Source: Myxococcales bacterium (GTDB taxonomy: Bacteria > Myxococcota_A > Polyangia > Polyangiales > Polyangiaceae). Taken from it: a stretch of 64,000 nt of DNA. Location: contig JANYHK010000074.1 of NCBI GenBank assembly GCA_025359105.1, positions 62,001-126,000 of the forward strand. Direction: 5' to 3'. Position 1 is the first letter of the stretch; every line of letters starts with the position of its first letter. Positions 1 to 7,776 of the stretch are shown here, in pieces. The notes beneath the pieces were generated by a model, which saw nothing but the letters and a program-made list of their open reading frames with translations, made no database searches and was not told the DNA's origin. Position numbers and translations under genes: made by a program.

Positions 1-34
1 TCGCGGTGGAGTGACGAGCGGCGGAGCAGTCAAC

Positions 35-610
35 ATGAAGCGAGTCGACACCACCGAGATCCTCGGCCTCGGCGAGTACGAAGGGGTTCGCGAGCGTTTC
101 CGCGCGCGCATCATCGAGGAGAAGAAGCTGCGCCGGGTCCGCCTCGGCGACCGCGCCAGCTGCGTCTTCGAGAACCACGATACCGCGCTCTACCAGGTCC
201 AGGAGATGCTGCGGACAGAGCGCATCACCAAGAAGAGCGCCGTCCTGCACGAGATCGCGACGTACAACGAGCTCGTCCCCGGCGACGACGAGCTCAGCGT
301 GACGATCATGATCGAGATCGACGACAAGGACGAGCGGGACACCTTCCTGTCGAAAGCGCTGGGCATGGAGAAGCACGTGCACCTCGTGGTCGCAGGCGAC
401 CGCGTCCCGGCGACGTGGGATCCCGAGCGCATCCACGAGGACCACCTCTCGGCCGTCCTTTACCTGAAGTTCCCGCTCGGAAAGGCCCTCGCCGACCGCG
501 TCCGGACCAAGGACGTGAAGATCGCGCTCGCGGTCGACCACCCCGCCTACCAGGCCAGCGTCGACCTCGCGCCCCAGGTGGTGTCCAGCCTGGCGGACGA
601 TCTGGAGTGA
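35..610 (+). CDS. DUF3501 family protein
   Basis: A 191-residue soluble protein whose sequence matches DUF3501 as I know the family (MKRVDTTEIL start, charged helical N-terminus, a conserved block around VTIMIEIDD and a YLKFPLG segment). The biochemical role is unknown. In other proteobacteria the gene usually follows one for an iron-sulfur or rubrerythrin-type redox protein. Here a TGA at 12-14 could be the stop of such an upstream gene cut by the window edge. The ATG at 35 is preferred over the in-frame GTG at 11 because the family begins at MKRVD and a GGAG-like sequence precedes it. No signal peptide or membrane segment is seen. Confidence 0.75.
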   Translation: MKRVDTTEILGLGEYEGVRERFRARIIEEKKLRRVRLGDRASCVFENHDTALYQVQEMLRTERITKKSAVLHEIATYNELVPGDDELSVTIMIEIDDKDERDTFLSKALGMEKHVHLVVAGDRVPATWDPERIHEDHLSAVLYLKFPLGKALADRVRTKDVKIALAVDHPAYQASVDLAPQVVSSLADDLE

Positions 611-686
611 CGAATACCGGGCTGATTTAGCGTCGCGACGTCACCGAAACGCCACACGCTGCCGAAGGTCGAGTAGGCTCCCCGCC

Positions 687-1379
687 GTGATCTGGCTGGT
701 CTTCTTCCTCTCGGGGTTCGCGGCGCTCCTCTACCAGCTCGTCTGGCAGAGGGCGCTCTTCGCCATCTACGGCATCAACATCGAGTCGGTCACCATGGTC
801 GTGACCGCCTTCATGCTCGGGCTTGGCCTCGGGAGCCTGGCCGGCGGCGCCCTGTCGAAGGATTCGCGACGCCCGGTGCTGCTCATGTTCTCCCTGGTCG
901 AGGCGGGAATAGGCACCTTCGGCATCTTCTCGCTCGGCCTGTTCCGCGCGGTGGGCGCGGCCACTCTCGATTTTTCCGCGACGGCGACGGCGGCGGTCAC
1001 CTTCGGGCTCGTCCTCGTCCCGACGATGCTCATGGGCGGCACCCTGCCCCTCCTCGTGGCGCACGAGGTCCGCGCCTCGGGCAACGTCGGCCGCAGCGTC
1101 GGGATGCTCTACTTCGTGAACACGCTGGGCTCGGCGCTCGCGTCGCTCGCCGCCGCCACCTTCGTGATGGGGAGCCTCGGGCAGGCGGGCACGGTACGCC
1201 TCGCCGCCGCGATCAACTTCTCCATCGCCGCGGCCATCTACGTCTACGCCGCGCGCAAGAAGTCGGCCGACGCCCGCGCGTCCATCGCGAGCGAGCCCCC
1301 CGCGAGCGACGCGGCTTCCGCTGCCCCTGCCGCCTCGCCCGCAGCGCACGCCGACCGCACCGAGCAAGGTGCCACATGA
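687..1379 (+). CDS. membrane module of a fused spermidine-synthase-like protein
   Basis: A 230-residue polytopic membrane protein with about six hydrophobic segments. The first carries the signature of the N-terminal membrane half of fused spermidine-synthase-like proteins (SGFAALLYQLVWQR, then AFMLGLGLGS). It ends in an Ala/Pro-rich cytoplasmic tail and has no methyltransferase-like domain. Its stop overlaps the start of the next gene (ATGA), which carries a second copy of the same membrane module plus the synthase-like domain. The two probably form one inner-membrane complex. The GTG start at 687 is the first one compatible with the leading membrane helix. The substrate is unknown. Confidence 0.7.
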   Translation: MIWLVFFLSGFAALLYQLVWQRALFAIYGINIESVTMVVTAFMLGLGLGSLAGGALSKDSRRPVLLMFSLVEAGIGTFGIFSLGLFRAVGAATLDFSATATAAVTFGLVLVPTMLMGGTLPLLVAHEVRASGNVGRSVGMLYFVNTLGSALASLAAATFVMGSLGQAGTVRLAAAINFSIAAAIYVYAARKKSADARASIASEPPASDAASAAPAASPAAHADRTEQGAT

Positions 1380-2947
1380 GCCTCGCGCTCGCCTCCGCCA
1401 TCGCCGCGCTCGCGGGGCTGATCTCGCTCGCGTACGAGATCCTCTGGTACCGCGTCTTCTCGTTCGTCAACAAGGGCTCGCCCATGACGTTCGGGCTGCT
1501 CCTCGGCTTCTACCTCCTCGGCATCGCCTTCGGATCGCTCGCGAGCCGCGCGTACTGCAAGAACAAGCGGGCGACGTTCGATCCGGCGCAGCTCCGCGCG
1601 CTGGCGGGCTTCGTCTTCTTCGCGCAGCTCCTGTCGTTCTCGGTCATCCCGTTCCTCTCCTGGATCGCCACCAAGACGTCGTGGACGGTGGCCCTCGCCC
1701 CGGTCGGCCTGTCGGCGATGCTCCTGGGCGCCGCGCTCCCTCTCGTCGCCCACTTCGGCATCGCCCCCGACGAGCGCGCCGGCGCGCGGCTCTCCTACGT
1801 GTATCTTGCAAATATCGTCGGCTCCGCGTGCGGGAGCCTCGTCGTCGGGTACGTGCTGCTCGACGTGTGGCCCCTCGAGAAGGTGTCGCTCGCCATCGCG
1901 ATGACGGGCTTCTTGCTGGTCGCCGGGCTGCTCGTCGCCGGCAAGGCGCGTGGCCTCCGCGGAGCCGGCGCGTGGATGGCGCTGGTCGCCGCCGGCGCCG
2001 GCACGTGGGCGTCGAGCCCTCGCGCGTTCGACCGCGTCTGGGAGAAGCTGCAATACAAGACGGAGCTCTCCCTTGGTTTCCGCTTCGCCGAGATCGTCGA
2101 GAACAAGAGCGGCGTCATCACCGTCACAGGCAGCGGCGAGGTGTTCGGCGGCGGCGCGTACGACGGCATCTTCAACGCCGGCGTCCGTTACGACCGCAAC
2201 GGCATCTTCCGGACCTACGCGCTCGGCGCGATGCGGCCGGAGTACCACGAGGCGCTCATGGTCGGCCTCGCGTCGGGCTCGTGGGCGCAGGTCGTCGTGA
2301 GCTTGCCGACGATCAAGCACCTGACGATCATCGAGATCAACCCTGGCTACCTGAAGCTCATTCGCGAGCGCCCCGAGGTCTCGTGGCTCCTGGACGATCC
2401 GCGCGTCGAGATCGTCATCGACGACGGACGCCGCTGGATCCAGCGCCACCCCGACCGCAAGTTCGACCTCGCCGTCATGAACACCACGTGGCACTGGCGC
2501 GGGCACGCAACCAATCTTCTGTCGGTCGAGTACATGAGCCTCGTGCGGCAGCACCTGGAGCCCGGCGGGGTCTTTTTTTACAACACGACCCACTCCGAGG
2601 ACGCGATGAAGACGGGGCTCACCGTCTTTCCGTACGGGATGCGCATCTACAACTGCATGGCGGTGAGCGATCAGCCACTGGCGCTCTTGCGCGACAAGTG
2701 GCGGGAGCTGCTCCTGGGCATCCGCATCCACGGTGAGCCGGCGCTCGACCTCACGCAGGAGTACGATCGCGGGCGGATGGACGAGCTGCTCGAGCTCGTC
2801 GATTCGCTCGAGGAGCAGCCGCCGTCGCGCGAGGGGCTCGAGACGAAGGACAGCATGCTCGCGCGCTTCACAGGCGCGCGCGTCATCACCGACGACAACA
2901 TGGTCCCCGAGTGGAGGGACCCGCTGAAAGAGCAGCTCGCGAGGTAG
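1376..2947 (+). CDS. membrane-bound spermidine-synthase-like protein
   Basis: A 523-residue protein. Residues 1-215 form about six membrane helices with the repeat signature LISLAYEILWYR and GFYLLGIAFGS. Residues 230-500 form a spermidine-synthase/SAM-methyltransferase-type Rossmann domain. Visible motifs are the acidic residue after strand beta2 (IIEINPGYL), the DDGRRWI motif and LEPGGVFFYN. At the place where aminopropyltransferases have the catalytic acid of the DSxDP motif, this protein reads MNTTWHW. Classical spermidine synthesis is therefore doubtful and another group-transfer or binding role is possible. It is translationally coupled to the preceding membrane-only gene. Confidence 0.75.
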   Translation: MSLALASAIAALAGLISLAYEILWYRVFSFVNKGSPMTFGLLLGFYLLGIAFGSLASRAYCKNKRATFDPAQLRALAGFVFFAQLLSFSVIPFLSWIATKTSWTVALAPVGLSAMLLGAALPLVAHFGIAPDERAGARLSYVYLANIVGSACGSLVVGYVLLDVWPLEKVSLAIAMTGFLLVAGLLVAGKARGLRGAGAWMALVAAGAGTWASSPRAFDRVWEKLQYKTELSLGFRFAEIVENKSGVITVTGSGEVFGGGAYDGIFNAGVRYDRNGIFRTYALGAMRPEYHEALMVGLASGSWAQVVVSLPTIKHLTIIEINPGYLKLIRERPEVSWLLDDPRVEIVIDDGRRWIQRHPDRKFDLAVMNTTWHWRGHATNLLSVEYMSLVRQHLEPGGVFFYNTTHSEDAMKTGLTVFPYGMRIYNCMAVSDQPLALLRDKWRELLLGIRIHGEPALDLTQEYDRGRMDELLELVDSLEEQPPSREGLETKDSMLARFTGARVITDDNMVPEWRDPLKEQLAR

Positions 2948-2980
2948 TCTGCCCGCTCGCGCCGAGGAGCGCGCCGCTCG

Positions 2981-4255
2981 TCAGGGATTGATCGCGGTCA
3001 AGAACGTGTGGGCGCCGTCGTACTTCTTCACCTCGTCGGTGAACGAGAGGCGCATCGCGAAGGCGAAGGTGTCGCCCGCGGCGGGCGGGGTGACCGTGAT
3101 GCTCGCGAACTTCTTTTCGCCGGGCGCCAGCGTGACGCCGCCGAGGTCCACCGTCGCGAGAGGGGTCACCTTGCCGTTCGTTTGAGCCTGACCGAACTGG
3201 CTCACCGTCGCCGGTTGAAGGGTCGCCGAGAAACTGTTCAGCGTGCGCGTGAGGGTCGCGTCGGTGTTCTCCAAGGTGAGCGCGATCGTGGTCGCCGCGC
3301 CGGCCTTGAGGGCGCCGTCGTAGGTGCCATACACGCGCACCGAGTGGCCGTAGGGGTCGAAGACGAACGCGTTGGGCTTGCCGCTCGCGGCGTCGCTCCG
3401 ACGGTAGGTGCCCTGCCCGAGGACGACGAGATCGTCGAAGAAGCCGGGCACCATGGCGGCCTGAAAGCCCGGTCCGTACCCGGACGGGCACGCGCTCCGG
3501 CTGGCGTCCTGGGGAAGGAGGGTGTCGCGATCGAAGGAGACGAACCCACGCCGCGGGCAAGCGCCGCCACCGTACGTGGCGGCGAATCCCCCGCTCTGGT
3601 CGAAGACCACCGACTCGGGGGTGATGGCGACGTCGAAGGCGTTCGTCTTCTTCCAGTTGGCCCCCACGAGCGCGGCGAAGCCGGGGGAGACGGCCACGTT
3701 CGGCAGGTTGTCGGTCGGCGAGACCGACGGGGTCGTGCCGGGCGTCCTGGAGAACGTGTACGGGCCGATCTGCAGGTACTCCTTCGTGGTCGACGTGAAC
3801 GTGAAGTGAAGCACGCTAGGCAGGTTCTCCTGCCCGCCCAGGTGCGTGGCGCCGGCGACCGCGCCATCGAGGCAGACGACGCCGCTGTTGTCGTCGATCG
3901 CGGCGAAGTTCCAGTGACCGCTGTCCACGCGGGCGCCCGTCGTACCGGTCCCCGAGTAGCCGGGGGGCACTTCGAGCGAGTAGGTGCCTCCAGCGTCGAG
4001 CGTCAGCGAGGTGCAGTCCCGACCACCGCAGTACTGATACGACCAGGCGCTGCTCGCGAGGGTCACGAAGAGCGATCTGCGCGTAGCCGCCGTCGCCGAC
4101 GGGGACGCGAAGCTCGTGCACGAGACGGACGCCGGAGCGACCGGCGGTGCGCCGCTGGCGTTGGCGGAGCTGGTAGAGGAGGACGTGTGGCCCCCGCAGG
4201 CAGCGGCGAGGGCGGCGAGGGCGTAACCGGCAGCGGGCAGGAGGACACGGCGCAT
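2981..4255 (-). CDS. secreted lipoprotein of unknown function
   Basis: A 424-residue protein starting at an ATG followed by MRRVLLPAAG, a hydrophobic stretch and a lipobox-like LAAAC at about residue 20. A Ser/Thr/Ala-rich linker follows, then a domain with several cysteines (CTSF, YQYCGGRDC, GACPRRG, SACPSGYGPG) and, near the C-terminus, an immunoglobulin-like stretch (LAPGEKKFASITVTPP). I do not recognise a family. A longer in-frame upstream extension exists but lacks coding character and overlaps the divergently transcribed thioesterase, so the lipoprotein start was chosen. It converges with the synthase-like gene 33 bases away. Probable location is the outer membrane. Confidence 0.6.
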   Translation of the reverse strand: MRRVLLPAAGYALAALAAACGGHTSSSTSSANASGAPPVAPASVSCTSFASPSATAATRRSLFVTLASSAWSYQYCGGRDCTSLTLDAGGTYSLEVPPGYSGTGTTGARVDSGHWNFAAIDDNSGVVCLDGAVAGATHLGGQENLPSVLHFTFTSTTKEYLQIGPYTFSRTPGTTPSVSPTDNLPNVAVSPGFAALVGANWKKTNAFDVAITPESVVFDQSGGFAATYGGGACPRRGFVSFDRDTLLPQDASRSACPSGYGPGFQAAMVPGFFDDLVVLGQGTYRRSDAASGKPNAFVFDPYGHSVRVYGTYDGALKAGAATTIALTLENTDATLTRTLNSFSATLQPATVSQFGQAQTNGKVTPLATVDLGGVTLAPGEKKFASITVTPPAAGDTFAFAMRLSFTDEVKKYDGAHTFLTAINP

Positions 4256-4384
4256 TTGGCGGCACTGTAGAGCAAGCGACGTGCCCGACCTGGGAGCGCG
4301 AAATCGCGCGGATTTGGGGGGGGTGCGGTGTGCCACGACGTGCCGGGCTCGCATGCGGCGCCATTGTTCGGTAGGAGACGTGGT

Positions 4385-4825
4385 GTGCTCCGCTACGAAC
4401 GCCCGGTCCGGTTCGAGGACGTCGACGCCGCCCAGATCCTCTTTTTCCCGCGGTTCTTGGGGTACTGCCACGAGGCGATGGAGGCGCTGTTCGAGGCCCT
4501 CGATGGGGGCTACGTCCGGCTGATCCGGGAGCGCAAGATCGGCCTCCCCGCCGTCCACGTAGACGCCGACTTCACGGCTCCCCTCACCTACGGCGACGTC
4601 GCGCGCATCGACGTCACCGTCCCTCAGATCGGTACGACGTCGTGCACGCTCCTCTACACGATCACGCGCGCCAGGGACGGCTTGCTCGCAGCAACCGTCA
4701 AGCACGTGTGCGTGGTGAGCGATCTCACCACCCTCACCAAGCTCCCCATCCCCGCCGACGTCCGCGCGGTCCTCCTCCAGCACGCGCCGCAGGGCGCAGA
4801 TTGGGTAGGACCGGGGCTACGCTGA
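4385..4825 (+). CDS. 4HBT-type acyl-CoA thioesterase
   Basis: A 146-residue hotdog-fold protein. The motif FEDVDAAQILFFPRFLGY followed by a helix CHEAME is the active-site loop and helix of the 4-hydroxybenzoyl-CoA/YbgC thioesterase family, with the Asp nucleophile or base in VDAA. The family hydrolyses acyl- or aroyl-CoA in the cytoplasm. The GTG start at 4385 was chosen because AGGAG lies at 4373-4377 at ideal spacing. An in-frame GTG at 4328 would add 19 residues not expected in the family. The gene is transcribed away from the lipoprotein to its left and converges with lgt. The substrate cannot be told from sequence. Confidence 0.8.
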   Translation: MLRYERPVRFEDVDAAQILFFPRFLGYCHEAMEALFEALDGGYVRLIRERKIGLPAVHVDADFTAPLTYGDVARIDVTVPQIGTTSCTLLYTITRARDGLLAATVKHVCVVSDLTTLTKLPIPADVRAVLLQHAPQGADWVGPGLR

Positions 4826-4840
4826 CGCGGCGGACCGGGG

Positions 4841-5782
4841 CTACGCGGAGGCGGCGTCGGGGGTGGGCTCGGCGGGATCGGGGGGCGGGGCGAGGACGAA
4901 GCGCGCGGGGTCGTCGCCGCTCTTGATGATGCGGCGCACGTGGAAGAGCATGTAGAGGCCGAAGAGGAAGAGCGCCGTGCACTCCCACTGTGCGGGCGTG
5001 AGGCTGGCGTAGCGCGGATCGGCGCCGTCGATGTCGCGCACGCGGAGAAAATCCATCGCGAACCGAACGGGGGCGTAGGTGACCGCCGTGACGATGACGT
5101 ACGTGCCGGTGGCAAGCTTGCGTCGCCAGGTGAACGCCAGCAGCGTGGCAAGCACGACGGTGAACATGAGCTCGAGGAGGCCGAGATCGTATTGCGGGCG
5201 GTTGCCCATGATGAGCTCGATCGGTCCGTAGTGCGTGCTCGGTCCGCGCCCGTACGCCACCGCGAAGATCGCGTCGGCGGGCGCGTACGCGCCGGGGTGA
5301 TCGTGCACGACGGTGCAGCCGCTGCGGCCGAAGACCCATGCGACCGGGAACACGGAGAGGATGAGGTCCGCGAACGGCAGGATCGGCTGCACCTCCTTGC
5401 GCTTGTAGGGCCACGAGAGGTTGACGGGCCCCACCTTCACGGTGCGCGTTCCGAAGTACTTCCACAGGACGATGCCGATCAAGGCGCCCGTGAAGCCGCC
5501 GAACGAGCTGAGCCCCTCCCAGAGCATCAGCAGCGAGTAGGGGCGCTTCAGGATCTCCTCGGGGTGGTAGAAAATCTCGTCGAGGACGTGGCCGCCGATG
5601 AAGCCGGCGACGAGCATCCAGGTGATAAACGAGTTGAGCTTGTCGAGATCGTACCCGCGGGTGCGCGCGCGGCGCGTCGCCAGCGCGGTGCCGATGATGA
5701 CCCCGGTGGCGACCAGGAGCCCGAACGGGTGGAGCGTCAGGCCCAGGATCTTCAGGTCGGGGACGTGGATGTACGGGATCAT
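4841..5782 (-). CDS. lgt: prolipoprotein diacylglyceryl transferase (divergent Lgt)
   Basis: A 313-residue inner-membrane protein with about seven hydrophobic segments. Lgt moves diacylglyceryl from phosphatidylglycerol to the lipobox cysteine of prolipoproteins, and many lipoproteins are encoded nearby. Supporting motifs are YHPEEILK, LWEGLSSFGGFTGALIG, the Lgt signature region FGRSGCTVVHDHPG (containing the conserved Arg) and VRFAMDFLR near the C-terminus. Unlike E. coli Lgt, the loop that normally reads S(F)HGG has SFGG, so the essential His equivalent appears replaced by Phe. This could be a distinct Lgt subclass or a paralog. It lies 15 bases downstream of a leftward envelope operon. Confidence 0.8.
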   Translation of the reverse strand: MIPYIHVPDLKILGLTLHPFGLLVATGVIIGTALATRRARTRGYDLDKLNSFITWMLVAGFIGGHVLDEIFYHPEEILKRPYSLLMLWEGLSSFGGFTGALIGIVLWKYFGTRTVKVGPVNLSWPYKRKEVQPILPFADLILSVFPVAWVFGRSGCTVVHDHPGAYAPADAIFAVAYGRGPSTHYGPIELIMGNRPQYDLGLLELMFTVVLATLLAFTWRRKLATGTYVIVTAVTYAPVRFAMDFLRVRDIDGADPRYASLTPAQWECTALFLFGLYMLFHVRRIIKSGDDPARFVLAPPPDPAEPTPDAASA

Positions 5783-5797
5783 CGAAGGGCCCTCCTT

Positions 5798-6793
5798 CTA
5801 GCGCACTTTTTCGGGCCTTGGGCCGCGGATCGCCACGACGTCGGGCTGGCCTGCGGCGTTGCCCCAGTGGACGATGGCCGTCCAGCCATCGCACGCGCGA
5901 TGAAGGAGCTCGCCGTCCGCGCGCGGCTGGGTGCACCGCGCCTCGGGCAGGCGGGCCTCGAGCGCGCCGGCCAGGAGCTCCTGCGCGTGGAGGGCGGCTT
6001 CGGAGCGGTGGTTCGGGGAGGAGGCATCGAGGGGACGGACGAGGTCGGCCTCGTCCCACCGCACGAACAGATCGGGCCCCTCGATCCTTCCCTCGACGAC
6101 GCCCCCGGCGTCCGCGAGCGCGCGGACCGCGACGGTGGCGACGCGCGACTGGCGCCCCTCCGGCGACGGGACCACGAAGAAGTAGTCCGCCTCGCGCCGG
6201 GAAGGCACCGTCCCCCACGTCACCGGCGCCTCGCCGCCCAGCACCCGCCGTAGCGCGGGCGGCGTGTCCTCGATACGTGCGCCATACACGCCGTCGGCGA
6301 GGAGCGCCCCCGTCGCTGCGAGGATCGCCTCCCCGAGCGCCCTGCGGCGCGAGGCCGCCCCCTCGAGCTTCGCCTCGGTGCGCCGCGCGTCGCGGAGCAA
6401 GTGCGCCGTCGCGAGGTCTTCCACTTTCATCGAGTACTCGACGAGGAGCGCCATCGCAGCGGCGGCATGGGGGCCGTTCGGCAAGTCGACGAGGTACTCG
6501 CGCGCCTTGTCGCGTGAGGCCTGCGACGCCTCGAAGAACGCGGGCTCTTCCGCCTCGAAGACCAGCTTCACCTCAGTCGCCCATTCGCCGTCGGGGTGAG
6601 CCTCGAGGTACTGCGCCGCGCGCGCCAGGCGAAGCCCTTCCGCCACGGCGACGCGGAACGCGCGGTAGTCGCGGAAGTCGGCGTCGTCCGCGACGAGCTG
6701 CCGCCCCATCGCGCAACCGAGCTGCGCCGTGGCCGCGAGAAGGCCTGCCCATGCGAGCGCCCCGCGCCCCCCCCGCGCACGCGCACGGATCAC
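5798..6793 (-). CDS. predicted lipoprotein, alpha-helical, unknown function
   Basis: A 331-residue protein beginning with a GTG that overlaps the stop of the upstream gene (GTGA). A basic N-terminus and a hydrophobic run end at LGC (about residue 23), suggesting a lipoprotein. The next 150 residues are Ala/Glu-rich helices resembling a TPR-like array (LARAAQYLEAHPDGEW, SMKVEDLATAHLL). The C-terminal part is a mixed domain (ADYFFVVPSPEG, WTAIVHWGNAAGQ). I recognise no family. Codons 7-9 lie in a run of eight G/C bases (6767-6774) in the signal peptide. It is the last gene of the coupled operon starting at 10811. Confidence 0.6.
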   Translation of the reverse strand: MIRARARGGRGALAWAGLLAATAQLGCAMGRQLVADDADFRDYRAFRVAVAEGLRLARAAQYLEAHPDGEWATEVKLVFEAEEPAFFEASQASRDKAREYLVDLPNGPHAAAAMALLVEYSMKVEDLATAHLLRDARRTEAKLEGAASRRRALGEAILAATGALLADGVYGARIEDTPPALRRVLGGEAPVTWGTVPSRREADYFFVVPSPEGRQSRVATVAVRALADAGGVVEGRIEGPDLFVRWDEADLVRPLDASSPNHRSEAALHAQELLAGALEARLPEARCTQPRADGELLHRACDGWTAIVHWGNAAGQPDVVAIRGPRPEKVR

Positions 6794-7170
6794 GGCGAGC
6801 CCTCGCGGCAGAACTCGCACTCGCTGGGGACGACCGGGGCGCCGTCGTCGACGTAGGTTGCGTAGTCGCCGCACGACGCCGCGAGGAGCGCGTCGAGGCA
6901 CACCTCGCCGTCGTGCCGGAGCGGGCGGCACGTCGTCGGAAAGACGGAGTCGGCCGGGGCTTTCCCATCGCACGCGCGTGCGCAGCGCGCGGTGGCCAGC
7001 CCGCACGCGGTGCACCTCCGGCAATCCACCACCTTGCGGCCGTGACCGAACGCCGCCTCGTCGAGCTCCGTTGCCGTGCGCCCGCAGCCGCCGACGTCGC
7101 CGACGGTGGGGCCGGTGCCGAACACCAGGAACAGCGCCGCGCCGACGACGAGCGTGCGGCGCGGGATCAC
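6790..7170 (-). CDS. small cysteine-rich secreted protein
   Basis: A 126-residue protein with an N-terminal hydrophobic signal (about residues 5-23) and about a dozen cysteines afterwards, including CRRCTACGLATARC and a final CEFC. The pattern suggests a disulfide-bonded or metal-binding periplasmic protein. I know no family for it. The GTG start overlaps the stop of the preceding gene and its own stop overlaps the next start, both as GTGA, so the three genes are almost certainly translated together and may act in one envelope process. Confidence 0.6.
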   Translation of the reverse strand: MIPRRTLVVGAALFLVFGTGPTVGDVGGCGRTATELDEAAFGHGRKVVDCRRCTACGLATARCARACDGKAPADSVFPTTCRPLRHDGEVCLDALLAASCGDYATYVDDGAPVVPSECEFCREGSP

Positions 7171-7775
7171 GGGAGCACCTCGTAGGCGACGATCACGCCG
7201 AGCTGCGCGGAGAGCACCGGGTATGCCGGCGTTGCGACCTCGCGCGTGCCGGCGCCGTAGAAGAGATCGCCCACGATCTCCGCGGCGACGCCGAGGCCTG
7301 CCCGCGGAAAGAACACGCCGCCGCCGCCCGTCTCGAAGCCCCACGTCGCGGCCGGCGAGAGGACGATCGGCAACCCCGCGCGCCCGTACACGGCCCACCG
7401 GGTCCACCTGTGCCATGCGAGGTACGACGGCGTGAGGACCGCCTGGCGGACCCCCTCCACGGCCAACGACATCCGGAGCGCGAGCCCGTGCTGCAGACCC
7501 GAGGGCGCGCCGAGTGTCGCCGCCAACCCCACGTCGGCATACGCGGACGTGCGCGACACGCTCTCTGCGCTCGAACCGAGCGGCGTCGCCAGGCGGTAGG
7601 GATTGTTGAAGCGCAGACCGTCCCCCACGAACGTCGTCGCGAAGAGCTGCGCGTAACCTGGCTTGGTCGCGAGGACGGGGGGCTCCTCGGCGCCTGCGTG
7701 CGCGCTGATCAGCACGAGGACGCCGACGGGCAGCACGACGCTCATCGCTCCCGGCCGCTTCACCGGCCGGAGCAT
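7167..7775 (-). CDS. predicted outer-membrane beta-barrel protein
   Basis: A 202-residue protein with a signal peptide ending near AHAGA and then alternating hydrophobic/aromatic strands (YAQLFATTF, SAYADVGLAATLG, WAVYGRAGLPIVL, AGLGVAAEIVGDLFY) ending in a strand (LGVIVAYEVL). This is typical of a small outer-membrane barrel of 8-10 strands. No named family is recognised. The ATG at 7775 begins one base before the rlmN stop region, giving tight coupling. An internal ATG at 7745 is an alternative. The downstream partner is the Cys-rich protein, coupled by GTGA. Confidence 0.55.
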   Translation of the reverse strand: MLRPVKRPGAMSVVLPVGVLVLISAHAGAEEPPVLATKPGYAQLFATTFVGDGLRFNNPYRLATPLGSSAESVSRTSAYADVGLAATLGAPSGLQHGLALRMSLAVEGVRQAVLTPSYLAWHRWTRWAVYGRAGLPIVLSPAATWGFETGGGGVFFPRAGLGVAAEIVGDLFYGAGTREVATPAYPVLSAQLGVIVAYEVLP

Positions 7776-7776
7776 A

